From positions 6,259,037 to 6,323,036 of the forward strand of contig LR746274.1 in assembly GCA_902729315.2 (NCBI GenBank): 64,000 nt of DNA. Direction: 5' to 3'. Source of the DNA: Spirodela intermedia. Taxonomy: Eukaryota > Streptophyta > Magnoliopsida > Alismatales > Araceae. Each line of letters begins with the position of its first letter. Position 1 is the first letter of the stretch. Of the stretch, positions 20,823-32,954 are shown in pieces. The notes below the pieces were generated by a model, which ran no database searches, was not told the origin of the DNA, and saw nothing but the letters and a program-made list of their open reading frames with translations. The position numbers were made by a program, and so were the translations under genes.

Positions 20823-22450
20823 TCCTGGGCGGCCTCTGTTGGGGTTGCCGCCGCCGCCGCCCTTCTTGTCGCCGCCGCCGCCGCCGCCGCGCTGCTGGTG
20901 CAGCAGGGGACCGGGAGGCGCCGCCGCCGGGCCGCCCTGTTGCCTGCGCCGCCATGCAGATTTCTCAGATGCGCCCAGTCAACGGTGCATCCGGGTCTCG
21001 AGAGAAAGGTCAAAAGGGTTGACTTACAGGACGTAAGCCACGCGTCCGTCGGGCAACATCATGGGGACCATAGCCAGACCCGCAGGGGCAGCAGCCTCCC
21101 TCCCATACATCAACGGCTGCAAAAAGAACACGTCCACTCACATAAATATGGTTCGGAGGCCAAAACTATAGGAAAGATCAATCAATCTATATAAAAAGAA
21201 AAATCGTCTAATCTCTGGAACCCCAACCTGGGCGTACCCTCCTCCTCCTGCGCCGTAAGCAGCAGGGAGAGAGCCGTAGGGGTTGACCAGGCCGTAACCG
21301 GCGCGAGGGGGATAGGCCGGCAGGAGAGGAGCCTTCTGTGAGATGCTCGAGCCCGAATCGCCCTTCTTGCTGTCCGCTGGTGGCTTCGCCAGTGAGCAAT
21401 CCAGAACTTGCCCTGCCAAAAGATAAGAATTCAGACCAATTTGGGTCGCACAAAAAGTAGAGAGAGAAAGTAGAGAGAGAGAGAGAGAGAGAGTAAAACC
21501 TTCAAGTTCGTATTTTTCGGTGTTCTTGAGGGCCTTCATGGCCATGGATCGCTCTGCAAAGTGAACGAACCCGAATCGGCTGTTCTCCTGGCCGGACTTG
21601 GCCGGGGGCAGGACGACCTTGCTGATCTCCCCGTGGTGTTTGAACAGCTCCTTCACCTGGTCCTGGGTCACGTTCTTCGGGAGGTTCTTGATGTACAGCG
21701 CCTTCACCTGGGAGTTGGAGGAGGACGAGGAGTCGCTGTTCTTCGGGTCGGCCCAGCTCACCGTCGGAGCGTTGCTCTCCAGCTTGAACTTCGGAGTCGA
21801 CATCTTCCTCCTCGAGTACTCCGCACACGCATTGTTGTAGTACTCGATGAAGGCGAAGCCCCGGTTGCGGCTCGCATTCTGTGGGTCCTATTAACGCACA
21901 ATAATCAGAGAAAAAAAAAACGATCAGATTCCGAACAGGAAAGGTCCAACCTTGGACCAAGATCACGCATAATAATATAATTGTGAGCATAAACATCTAT
22001 TATTTGATTTCTATACGAGGATATATATATATATATATATGAGCAGGGCTGACGCATATGTAGTATCCTCGTACCTTCTTCAGCTCCACGAGGGAGACCC
22101 CAGGGCCAACCTTCCTCACCTCCCTCTTCAGATCGTCGTCTGACCAGTGCCGAGGCACATTCCCGATGAAAAGCCGATGCTTTACCTGGGACGCCGACAC
22201 CTTCACCTTCTTCCCCTGAACCAGGCCATGTCATGATCAGAGGAGATCTCAGTGGCAAGTAGTGTGTGTGAGTAAGGTGAAAACAGCAAGGAGGAGGTGC
22301 TTGCCTTGAATTCGGTGCCGTTGAGGTCTTTGATGGCCTTAGAGGCTAATTCTTTGTTCCTGTAAGTGATGAACGCATAACCCCTGTTCTCTGCCGAATC
22401 CTTCCCTTTCATTATTCTCACCTGTTATTTACAAGGGATAATAATGTAAG

Positions 22451-22483
<33 letters not shown>

Positions 22484-22983
22484 GTCTGGAGAGCAAGGAA
22501 GAGACACAGAGTGAAGAGATGAGGGAGAATGCCTACCTCAAAGACTTCGCCAATGGCCTCACAAAAGCACTTCAAATCGTCATGGGAGACGTCCTGGGGG
22601 ATGTTGCCTACGTAAACCTCGGAGCCGTGCGGAGGGAGAGCAAGAAGCTCCTTGTGCTCTTCACTCACTTCCTCTTCTACGTTCTCCTCTGCTTGCTCAT
22701 TCTCCTCCTCTTCCTCGTCATCTTTCATCTCGTCGTCCCCACCGGTGAGTGCAACGGCGGCTTCTTCTTTTTCCTCTTCAGCATCCTCCTGTTCTTCCTC
22801 TTCTACTTCTTCCTCCTCCACTTCTTCCTCTACCTCCTCCTCTATTTCTTCGTATTCGACATCTTCCTCGTACTCCTCCTCGGGATCGTTCTCTTCGTCC
22901 AGATCCACCTGCTCTTCAGTCTCAACGGGCTTGACGGGTTCAGCTGGCTTTGTGGCGGCAGCACTAGCTCTTCCCCTTGGCAT
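20760..22983 (-). CDS. hnRNP Q/R-like RNA-binding protein (LIF2 type)
   Basis: This is a nuclear RNA-binding protein with three RRMs. Seven coding exons give 516 residues: 22983-22537, 22421-22305, 22215-22075, 21887-21500, 21412-21228, 21116-21028, 20943-20760. Residues 20-105 are almost all Glu/Asp. RRM1 has EVYVGNIPQDV and GYAFITY, RRM2 has HRLFIGNVPRHWS and GFAFIEY, and RRM3 has ALYIKNLPKNV and FGFVHF. The tail carries PLMYGREAAAPAGLAMVP and ends in a Gly-rich/RGG-like stretch closing DRPGQRYRPY. Arabidopsis LIF2 (At4g00830), a partner of the Polycomb protein LHP1, has this architecture. The intron after exon 2 begins GC (AAG|GCAAGC). The poly-Gly tract is coded by a (GCC)n microsatellite on +, so its length is likely polymorphic. 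A 5'UTR intron is probable (see 22984-25640). Confidence 0.93.
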
Positions 22984-25640
22984 TTTTTAAATCTGGAACA
23001 AGCTTGCAAGGCGACTGAAAAGGAAAGAAAGGAGCAAGAAGCATTTGCAAGGGGAGTATAGAGAAATGGAAAGGTGGAAAACAATAGAAAGGCCAACAAG
23101 AGACGCAAACTGAGTCTTGATTGGATTCTTGCCATGACATATGGCTGAAAGGAGCTTTGATGTGGAAGAGAAAGATCTTCGCCAATAGGTAGGTAATACC
23201 AGTAGACGAAACAACAGAGCAACGAGAAAGATTTCTTGAAAGATAATCAGGAAGATGATACTAAACAGGCTCAAAAAAGTGAAGATATGTATTTTTGTAG
23301 GGTTAGATACTGGAATGTGAACCAAAAAAAAAAAAAATGCTTCCAGCCTATCTCAAGTGTCTACATTTGTGATTCCAACCAACAAAAACAGAAGAAAAAA
23401 AAGAAAAAGTATCACCATGTGAACCAAAAACCATATACTACATCATAAATAAATGAAAACTAGGCATAATATCATGGTTCTCAAGAAGCAGCCCCTATTT
23501 ATCATCATTTCATTCTGGCAAGCGCAAGGACTAAAACAATCACCCATAATGAATAAGGCTAGTCAACAGAATAGCGTTTTATTCCGGTCATTCAACTACT
23601 CAAGTCATGTGATAAGAAAATCAAGCATTTGGATGAGCTCACAAGAATGATCCAAAGGATAAAGAAATTCATCTCTGGCTACAGATTTTCAAGTCATCAA
23701 GATTTATACGAATCAAATTGAATGCACACATGCTTTCAAAGTAAGATAAAACTACCATTTCCCAGGATGCAAAAGGTTCATCCAGACGCGCCTAGGAAAG
23801 ATACTTGAACATCTTTCCCGTTAATGTCCAAGTGCTCTCATTTTAACAGGAGGTAGTAACCCAAGACTCATCTCCTCTGCCATCTCTCTCCTATTTGTCC
23901 TTCATACCCCGCGGTTGGGAGTTCATTGCATCATTCAAATGCGTTAGCTAGTAGTTCACTACTGATTAAGGGTTTGATACCGACACATGTCTTACTAAAT
24001 ACTTAAGTTATTGGACAGGGAACTTTTTCTTTTGATGATTTACACAAGACCTGTCTATCAGCACCAACCGTTAAGCAACCTGTCACCAAGTCCAACAACT
24101 CTACTCGGATGCTAACCTCCGGTTGAGATTCACCTATTATCAATCTCCATGGGAAGTGTATTTCATCCATAGTTTTTATTATTTCACCAATTTCAGGAAG
24201 CATTTCCGTCAGATGCAATTTCGTACGTATCCACCACAGGTGGGTTCATAGATAAGCCTACACTATCTACCTGCAGACTGTCACCATTCTAAAGGGCATA
24301 AAATGGTTGCATCGTATTTATTTTTAATATGTTCTGAATATCTGCTACTATCTACTTAAAAAAAAGAGAGAGGAATTCTTTACGTAACATGCCAACTTGA
24401 TTTTGTGTGTCAAGTGAAAGGTACGAGAGCCGATACCCACATGTTAGAAATAGAGTTTTCGGTTTTTCAAGTGTCACAAGTTAAAAAAAAAAAAAACAGA
24501 ACTACACTAGTATTCAGTTCCATATAACTAATTATCAACAAGTCATTCATGAGAGGAAAATGGACGAATATTAGGCCGTGTCATCCACTCCGGGCATGCC
24601 ACGTGACTAGACCCTCTGGACAATACCAGATGCATGTCCACGGATAACGTTTTCTTAGAATAATGCTCTATGAAAACCCCCCGATCTATTACCTCCGGGC
24701 ATGCATCGAATAACGTTTAAATCCATGAAAATAATGCTCTAGTTGATTCAGCTCAGGCCTAAACTATTTTCTTAGAATCTTGACCAACGGAAGTAAAATT
24801 CCTAGTAGGCATCTGGTATCACGGATGACAAAATCTATTAGGAAAACACCCACGTGGAAGTTTAGACTCGCCGAAGGTCTGCAAACACAGACGTTACGGC
24901 ATGAAAATATAGAAAGATCAGGGTTATTACGATCTCCTCAGGACAGACAGTCCATAAAAACAGTTTTCAGATGAAATCGGGTCTTTCCCCTTATTTTGCT
25001 CCGTTCATCCCCCGCCAAGCCTCCCGGCACGATTCCGGATAGCTTACTTCCTCATCTTCGAAATATTTTTTTCCAAAAGCTTACCCTTGTAAAAGGGAAT
25101 GAAAACCTCGTGGTCACCTACCTGTAAAATGATATCCAATCCTTCAAAGAAAAAACTACGGCGTAATAATTGCTTGGACATACCATTTCAGAACCCAGCA
25201 GCAAAGACACTATTCCCATCAAAACATTCCTCACTCCTCACTCGCCTAATTCGCCACTCCGACTAAGAACAGTCCCCCCGATCCCACAAAGACAGAGAAC
25301 GAGAAATGCATATCACATATGGAGAATAAAAGAGAAATAGCACTAGCAACTCACCTCCTGCTTCCCTCGCAAACAGACCGTCAGCCAAAACCCTTTTCAA
25401 GCAGCGATCACTCAAGGACGCTGAATCGGTCACCTCCCTACCGGCTACGTCTCCTCTAGCAGGGCTCACTGGGATCGTCGGACTGAATCGTTCCAACGGC
25501 CTCGAGGGCTTCGACGACGGAGCCCCCAAGATTTAGGGTTCCGACGATCTCTCCCGCCGCTCGAACCAAAGGAGCAACGAGAAGAAGCCCCGCGGAAACA
25601 CCCTGCTCAACCCCCCTCTTTAGTAAAATTAACGGGTACA
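22984..25640 (-). other. 5'UTR and 5'UTR intron of the RNA-binding protein gene
   Basis: An acceptor (TTCCAG) sits at 22993-22998, nine bases above the ATG. A strong donor GTGAGT lies at 25354-25349, preceded by GC-rich leader-like sequence up to about 25620. The 2.36 kb between is AT-rich, has homopolymer runs, and no coding exon is recognisable on either strand. A single 5'UTR intron is the simplest reading; cDNA was not available. Confidence 0.55.
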
Positions 25641-26495
25641 ATAACGGTTCGGATCCTTTTTCTAATGATCCGATCCAACGATTATGGGCCTGACAAATTC
25701 CTCCCGCTCATTAGAGCCCAGAAGCCCCTGGGGGGAAAAAGCGGGGAGCCACGTGGCGGAATGCCACGCAGCCTCGTGTATTGAGACTGGGCCGGGCTGG
25801 AGGCCCAGTTGTCGGGGTTTTGAAGATTCACGTCCATGAAAAATGTCAAGTTTTTAAGAAACCTCTGTCTTTATTTAATTTAATAATAACCCATGGAAAC
25901 CTTTGATTATTGTGACCTCCCCCCGGCCCCCGTCGCGTAGAACTCTGCGGGATATTCTCTGCCTAATAAATTGTAGAAAATATTTCATGCATCGTCTATA
26001 ATATTCCAATTTATGGCGTGACGGGCGATGAGAGGGAGAGAGAGAGAGAGAGAGAGGTGGAGGGATATATTTCGCATTCCTTAAAATCGAGGGGTAAAAT
26101 GCCAGTTAAGATTAAATGACTATATTACTCCGCAATTGGCCGTTATGTGAGACGATAGAAAAATCGGGGAGAAAATAAAAAATCGAAATATAATTCGTAC
26201 TAAAATTTATTATCGAATTAGCGAGGTTATTGTTAATCATTATTTAAAAATTAAATAAATAGCGAGTATCGGTTACGTGGATGCGGTCAAGCCGTCCGAT
26301 TGGACTCGCTCGACTCGGTGTGTTGGAGTCTGAATCCGAGTCCGAGTCGACCCGTTTCCTGAGGGGCTTCTTCCTTATAGGGTCGTCGACCGTCTGAGGG
26401 AGCGCTCGTCGGAGTCTCGAATTCGACGGCGGAAGGGGCGGGCCTCAGATCGAAGGCTTCTTCCGAGCTTCTGGGAGATCAAAGTCTTGGTGGAG
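25641..26495. promoter_or_regulatory. Divergent promoter region, RNA-binding protein / CIAO1
   Basis: The 850 bp lies between the inferred leader of the LIF2-like gene (-) and the CIAO1 gene (+). TGGGCC-type site II words occur at about 25685-25695 and 25790-25808 (TGGGCCTG, CTGGGCCGGG, GGCCCAG). A GA run is at 26035-26056. The layout suits a shared promoter for two housekeeping genes. Confidence 0.45.
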
Positions 26496-29400
26496 ATGGA
26501 GGTGGAGGGGGAGGTGGAGCTGAAGGAGCTGTGTCGATTGGAGGGGCACACGGATAGAGTGTGGAGCCTTGCGTGGAATCCCGCCGCCGGCGGCGACGGC
26601 GTTCCGGCGGTTCTGGCCTCCTGCAGTGGTGACAAGACCGTTCGCATCTGGAGGCAGAACCTGGCGGCGGACTCCTGGGACTGCACGGTTCGTTTCTCAA
26701 AATTTCCGCTCCCTACCCTACCCGAAACATGCACATAGTTGATTACGAAAGATTATGGCAATTTTGTTCGAAGTGACGTCCGTTTGCTCCGGCTGTGTAA
26801 TAAGTATCTGTTTTCTGTTTCAAAATTTGACGATTTAAGGCGGTGCTTTTAATTTTTTTGTTTTCATTCGATTGTGCTGAGTTCGTACTTTTATAGAATG
26901 GCGAAGCTTTGATTCATTCCATAACCTAAAAGTAGGAAAGTTCGGGAAACGTTGACTATTTGGAGTCGGCAACACGTCTAATTAATTCGACTTATACCTT
27001 AAATTATCATTAGCTAATTTGCAACCAAAGTCGCCAAAATCGCTAAAATCATCACCGATTTTCTCTTTGGGAGGCTACCCCTCCATATATGTGGTTGCAG
27101 CTAATCTCTGCGTGGGTATAATGGTGGGGGGCGCTTTCCATCTCCATGAAAGGAACTATTTCTCCTATGTATCTATTCGGAAAGCAGTGTCTGCGGGGTT
27201 CCTGTTGCAGAAGGTTGGATATCATCAAGGTTAACCTGCCACAAGTATTGCAGTTCCCACGTCCTATCATCACTGGACCCGGTCTCATTTTCATTTGCTT
27301 GGGTCTGGACATCATTTTCATTATTGTCACTTCTCTTCGCGCTAATTGCCATTTTGTTCAATAAACTTCTCTAAGATGAGGTGGTAGCTGTCGAATGGTA
27401 TTTTTACTGTCGGGTTTGAGATGCCCATGTATTTTGCGACATGGCTTAAAGGTTTTAAAAAAAAACGTGGGATTAGTCGTCACTTGCTTCAATAGCTTTT
27501 CAGAACACTAATTACAGTCATTTATAACCTATTGTGTAGGCTGTTTTGGACGAAACTCACACTCGAACAGTGAGATCTTGTGCCTGGTCACCTTCAGGAA
27601 GGCTATTAGCTACAGCAAGTTTTGATGCCACGACTGCTATCTGGGAAAATGTTGGTGATGACTTCGAGTGTGTCTCCACACTGGAGGTATTTGTATAATT
27701 CAGAACCCTTGTGTGTACCTTGTTTGAAGTTTATGCATCATTGAATGTTTATTATTTTCAATCGTGTTTTTCCAATATTATTTCCTCTTACTAATGCTTA
27801 TATTTTAATTCTGTTGGCCTTCCTAGGGCCATGAAAATGAAGTAAAGAGCGTCTCGTGGAATGCTTCTGGCTCTTTGCTTGCCACGTGTAGTCGTGACAA
27901 ATCTGTATGGATATGGGAAGTTCAATCCGATGGTAGTGAGTATGACTGTGTTTCTGTCTTGCAAGGACATACGCAGGATGTGAAAATGGTCCAGTGGCAC
28001 CCGGTTTCGGATGTTCTAGTGTCTGTTAGTTATGACAACTCAATCAAGGTATGCAATGTGAACTAGAATTGATAACGACTCCGTCAGGGGGGAAAAGAAA
28101 ACTAGAGAACTCTTCTTTGATTGTCAAACAGGTTTGGGCAGAGGATGGTGATATTGATGATTGGCGTTGTGTCCAGACACTGGAGGAGTCTAGTGGGTAA
28201 TTAAGGTTTAAATGCTTTCTTGGTATGATATTTTGTCCAGCTTTTATCTGAGCGTCTATTTCCTTTTTTTCGTTAATGGCTTTCAGTGGTCATACATCTA
28301 CAGTTTGGGCATTATCGTTCAATTCGAATGGGGATAAAATGGCCACCTGTAGGTGCGTACATCTCTCAGCTTCGAAGCTCATGAAAGTAGTGTTGATTTA
28401 GCATATCTTGGCTGAATTCTCGATGGGAAACTTCTGACGTAGGAAAGTGTCTGATTTCTAAATTGTACATTTGCAGTGATGATCTAACCTTAAAGATATG
28501 GGACACCAGTGGCTCTTTTCAAATAATTGATGATGGGCACAGCCCCTGGTGAGAGATTGACCTTTTTCGTTACATTTTTTGGATCCCCTTTTCTGATAAT
28601 TTTCCATTTTTACATGATGATCGGTTTTTTTATACTTTTATTAAACTGGTAGTAATTGGTTTCCCCTTTTTGTTGGACAGTGGACGACATGAGCTTAGCT
28701 CATTGCCGTTTTAGGTTAATCTTAATGAACATGTTCTCTCAAACTATTTGCCTGAAAAGAACAGGTTTTGAACATAAAATTTTGGTAATGGCCAGAAGCA
28801 TGCCTTATAATGCCTGAATCTCCACTTGGACCTACTAGGTTGTTATATCAAAACTGGACTGTCAAAAGATAACCAACTGCAAGAACTTTTATCAGAGAGT
28901 ATATTTTACCTTTAGATTTTGCATGTAGAATAGTTGTATCTCAAACTGGTTAACCATTCTGTCCCATCTAGTTTGAGGAACAAAGGAAACCTGTTAATGT
29001 GTTGTTTATATTTCATAACGCCTAAAGATGAAGTCTTCAATTGTGGACCACGTATAGTTCACTAACTATATTTTTTGTTCACCTCTTTTGAGAGGTAAGT
29101 GGCCATTGAACTAAATGTGATTTATCTTCTAAGCCTCTACATTGGCATCAATATTATGTGATAATGCACGTTAGACCCTTACTACATTGTGGACAATATA
29201 TATCCCTTTTCATTATCTCCTTGTTGTTTTTTACTGTTTCCTTCAGGAGACACATTTGCACTCTTTCCGGATATCATCATCGGACATTATTTTCTGTTGA
29301 CTGGTCAAGGTATGTGCTCGTGCATTAAATTTATCATTTAGTACTGCCAATCATTCTGATGACGAAAAGAAGAGAGGTTTCATTTTATCTGTGGACGCTG

Positions 29401-31533
29401 ATGCCTTAATATTTTATTTTAATATGATCGCGTTTCCATTTTTCCGCTGATTACGATTCAAATATATGTCCTTTCAGAATTTACATCTTTAGTGCATGAT
29501 TAAAATACAGTGTCCATTACTGATATGCCATGTATTCCATTCGGGTTGCAGTTTAACTGCCTGATATTGGTTTTCTCAGTGTTTTGCTTCTTGAATGTCA
29601 ACAGGGAGGGTATAATTGCTACTGGAGCTGCCGATGATGCCATTCGCCTCTTCGTTGAGGACAAACATAGCCCCGTATGTATCATACCTCTCCCAGCTCT
29701 TACTTGTTGTGTTAATCCATGCTACTAAAAGCTTCTCATGTATTCATCATGCAAGTATATTTATGATGTGCCCAGCGCCCTTTGAAATGTGGCATACTTA
29801 ATCTTCGGTGTTTCATGCCTCCATCTAATCGATGCCTATGGGATCTAAGTTACCCTTTGAGATCACATTCGTCGTGACAGACAAGCCTTGTTCTATTCAT
29901 TTGGGATCTGCTCTATCAGCCTTAAGCTTCTGCCATCTTGACTGGGTTTTTTATTTATTTAGGAGAATTAGAATTATTTTATCTTAAACAGGTATGCATG
30001 CTTGAAGGCAGTAGTGTAGTAGCTGTAATGAATGGCTCTCTCATACAGTATTATCATCCCCACCTTCTCATCCGGAAAATGGAAAAAGGCTCTTTTCTAG
30101 CTCCCAAAACAACCAAGACACAGTCCTAGAAGCCCATGTCAGTGTTTAGTCCGAGATTACACAACCTCGAGCTCAAAGCCCAGATGACCATTACTCAAGA
30201 ACTCAAAGGAAGCATCGACATGGCAGTCCAATTCATGGTACAGATCGATGCAGACAGTTGATTACTCACTACCCTGAAGCTACGCAAGATAAAGATAGAG
30301 AAATCAACCCTAAGCATGTTATTAGCCAATCATATCCACATCGTCTTAGGATGGACAGATTGCCCACATAAGATAAATGAGAGAAGACTATCTCTCACCT
30401 CTTCTTTTCTCTTGGCAAGTCTCCAATAAACAAGGGTCTCTCATGCCGAGATTTCAAGTAGGGTTGTGATGGTACTAGACCAGGGCTCCTGTACATGAAA
30501 TATATAGCACATCCTCGTGGCATAAAGCAAGCTTGTGCGACCCGAAGAGCCACGGTTGAGAAGAATGACTGGCAGCAAACAAGCAGAGCATGGCTGGGCG
30601 GCGAACAATTGATTTGACCGTTGCCAACTCATATACGCAGATGCTTGTATTTCAGAGATATGAGGGGCATTGTTCTGGTGAGATTTGACCGTTTAATGTT
30701 CCCGGCATAAGATAATCAGTGTAGGACGAGTCAACCATGCTTTTAATTCTTTGCTAGCGCTGCAATTAAAGCTGCCTTCCAGTAGTTCTCAAAATGGATA
30801 CCCAATTCAATCATAGATCGGGGGACATGAAGATGGTTTTTGTGGAAATATTCCATGCAGTGCAGCTTGATGACCTACTTTTTTTGTGTGTGTTGACTTT
30901 TTACATGATGGTCCAAAGCCCAATGATAATGAGCACCCGTGGCATCAGATTGAGACGTGGTGTCTGCTGGTCAAACTCAATCTAAATGCGGACCTCGTGT
31001 GGAGGATAAAACCATTTTCGGTGTATAGGTGATGATGCTTGGTGGGTCAGATTCTATTCAAATGTGTTTGTTTAATATGACACCATGATGCTTAAGATCG
31101 CAATGCCACTATCATAACCCAAATGAAATTTTATGAATCATAATTATCTTATGATTCATCAGATAACTAGATGGTATAAAGTATGCTGATTATGCTCTTG
31201 TTTATGAATCATGATTATGTAATTTAATATGATTACGAATCATATGAAATGCTTGTTTTTAAAAAAATAAAAATAAAAATAATCTTCCCGAAATGTTGGA
31301 AACCCTTTTTTTTGTTGTTGCTTCAGGCTTAGAGTGCGTAAGATTTTATGCTTCTAATTTTGTCATCGTTCTCTTCTGTGGGACCCACCAACTGCAGATT
31401 GATCGGCCGTCATATAAGATGATCCTGAAGAAGGAGAAGGCCCATGAGATGGATGTCAACGCCGTGAGGTGGAACCCGAAGGTCACTTTCTCAGGCCCAT
31501 CTTTCTTCGAATTCTCCTCTTCCCCTCTCCCAC

Positions 31534-31590
<57 letters not shown>

Positions 31591-31706
31591 TTATTATTAT
31601 TAGTAGTAGCAGTAGTATTGATATCTTCTTTGGATTTCAGGACCCACGGCTACTTGCGTCGGCAAGCGATGATGGGTCGATAAAGATATGGCAATGTTCT
31701 TGCTGA
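26496..31706 (+). CDS. CIA1: CIAO1/CIA1, cytosolic Fe-S cluster assembly WD40 protein
   Basis: This WD40 protein is the targeting subunit that delivers Fe-S clusters to cytosolic and nuclear apoproteins, with MMS19 and AE7/CIA2B partners. Ten exons give about 349 residues: 26496-26687, 27540-27686, 27827-28048, 28132-28196, 28287-28354, 28477-28549, 29247-29310, 29605-29673, 31398-31481, 31641-31706. Seven WD units are visible: [110 protein letters not shown], and [18 protein letters not shown]. The ATG at 26496 ([12 protein letters not shown]) is the first in frame. Length and repeat order fit the family. Intron 8 is unusually long (1.72 kb), and intron 9 carries an ATT microsatellite. Confidence 0.95.
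31537..31603 (+). repeat. (ATT)n microsatellite in CIAO1 intron 9
   Basis: About 20 TTA/ATT units with one TTC interruption fill much of the 160-nt last intron. Confidence 0.95.
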
Positions 31707-31853
31707 GACCATTGAGAGAGAGAGAGAGAGAGAGGGGATTGATGATGGGTCCTCGGCTGCACTCTGAGGACTCTTCATCTTCCCTTTTATGGCATCCAAT
31801 TGCGGATGAATGCAACGAACGCTGTTGTGGCTTCAATGATTCATCTTCATTAC

Positions 31854-31926
<73 letters not shown>

Positions 31927-32085
31927 GTCGTTGATGCTGCTGCTCCTGCATTTATATGTGCTCCAGAGGATGCCAATGGGGCTTGTGGCAATCGAATTTG
32001 ACCTCGAGTTATCGTAAAAATGAGCGATTTCAGGTGCCCAGGTCACAGATTGACGGTGAGAGGCGAGGAGAGAGAGAGAGTTTGT
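31707..32085. other. CIAO1 3'UTR and spacer
   Basis: A GA run at 31711-31734 and the ATT array lie between the convergent CIAO1 and BIC genes. No gene is seen. Long frames here are the ATT repeat read as poly-Leu or poly-Asn. Confidence 0.6.
31852..31926 (+). repeat. (ATT)n microsatellite in CIAO1 3' flank
   Basis: About 25 ATT units lie 150 bp past the CIAO1 stop, the second such array within 400 bp. Confidence 0.95.
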
Positions 32086-32475
32086 TTACGTGGCCCAAGC
32101 GGTGAGGCACTGGCTCTCCGCGGGGAAGACGACGGAGTCGACTCGTTGGCGCTCCTCCACGAGCGCCTCCCTGGCCGAGGTCAACCCGGCGGGAACGAGG
32201 GCCCGGTCAACGGCGGCGCAGTCGATCCAGTCCTTGAGGAGCTCCTCCTTCCCCCACCTCTCCGGTATCCACACGCTCCCCCCCATCGCCACCCTGTGCC
32301 GCTTCAGCCTCTCCCTTCCGCTCTCCTCCACCACCACCGCCGCCTCGCCGGAGATGCCCGCCGCATTCCGCCGTTCCTCCTCCGACGACTGGCGGCGCCA
32401 CCGCTCTGGGCCCTCCTCTCCGGCGGAGGCGGCGGCGGCGGGAGAAGGCGGGAGGAGGGCTCCGCCGGTCTCCAT
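32086..32475 (-). CDS. BIC-type inhibitor of cryptochromes
   Basis: BIC1/BIC2 bind photoexcited cryptochromes and block their dimerisation. This single-exon frame codes 129 residues. The diagnostic CRY-interacting core is intact: GRERLKRHRVAMGGSVWIP, then ERWGKEELLKDWIDC, then VPAGLTSAREALVEE. The N-terminal half is Ala/Glu-rich and poorly conserved, as in other BICs. The ATG at 32475 (METGGALLPPSP) is the only Met before the core. Small size, lack of introns and the conserved block all fit the family. The promoter has bZIP-type ACGT elements (see 32582). Confidence 0.9.
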   Translation of the reverse strand: METGGALLPPSPAAAASAGEEGPERWRRQSSEEERRNAAGISGEAAVVVEESGRERLKRHRVAMGGSVWIPERWGKEELLKDWIDCAAVDRALVPAGLTSAREALVEERQRVDSVVFPAESQCLTAWAT

Positions 32476-32835
32476 CGCCTGGGAAAGCTCGGCAGTGGCG
32501 TTTCTTCTTGTTCCTGCTCCCACACGGCCTAATATGCGCGTGGGGCGGAGGAGCGGCAGGGGAAAAGATCCTCCGGCACTGTGACGTCAGCCTCCGATAT
32601 TATCGGCGGACGACGACACAGGTGGCGGCCCGGGGGGTACGTGTCCCCCGCTGCTGCAGAAGCTCCCTCGCTCTCTCTCTCTCTCTCTCTCATATTCAAG
32701 TACCAGCCTTATTAAATAATTACTTAATTATAATTTTATTTATGGGCAATGCACCGGTTAAAAAGGAAAAAAAAAGGGAGCAGGGAGACGAGCATGGCGC
32801 AGATTTCTCTAAAGAAAGAACTTGACGACACTAGT

Positions 32836-32872
<37 letters not shown>

Positions 32873-32954
32873 ATCTCAGATGAGAAGGAAAGACAGGGAA
32901 GTGAGAAGAGAATTCCCCCCCGCGAGAGGGAGAGGCCAATCCACTCACTGTTAC
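32476..32954. other. BIC promoter and FtsZ2 3' flank
   Basis: Besides the ACGT elements, a CT run lies at 32669-32690 and (GA)n at 32836-32872. No gene is recognised. Confidence 0.5.
32582..32645 (-). promoter_or_regulatory. ACGT-core elements upstream of the BIC gene
   Basis: A perfect palindrome TGACGTCA lies at 32582-32589, 107 bp above the ATG, and TACGTGTC lies at 32638-32645. TGACGTCA is a C-box/CRE that bZIPs such as HY5 bind; BIC genes are known light-induced HY5 targets in Arabidopsis. Use here is inferred. Confidence 0.5.

Noticed and set aside
31600-32046. Frames reading as poly-Leu/Asn
   Set aside because: Direct translation of the ATT microsatellite.
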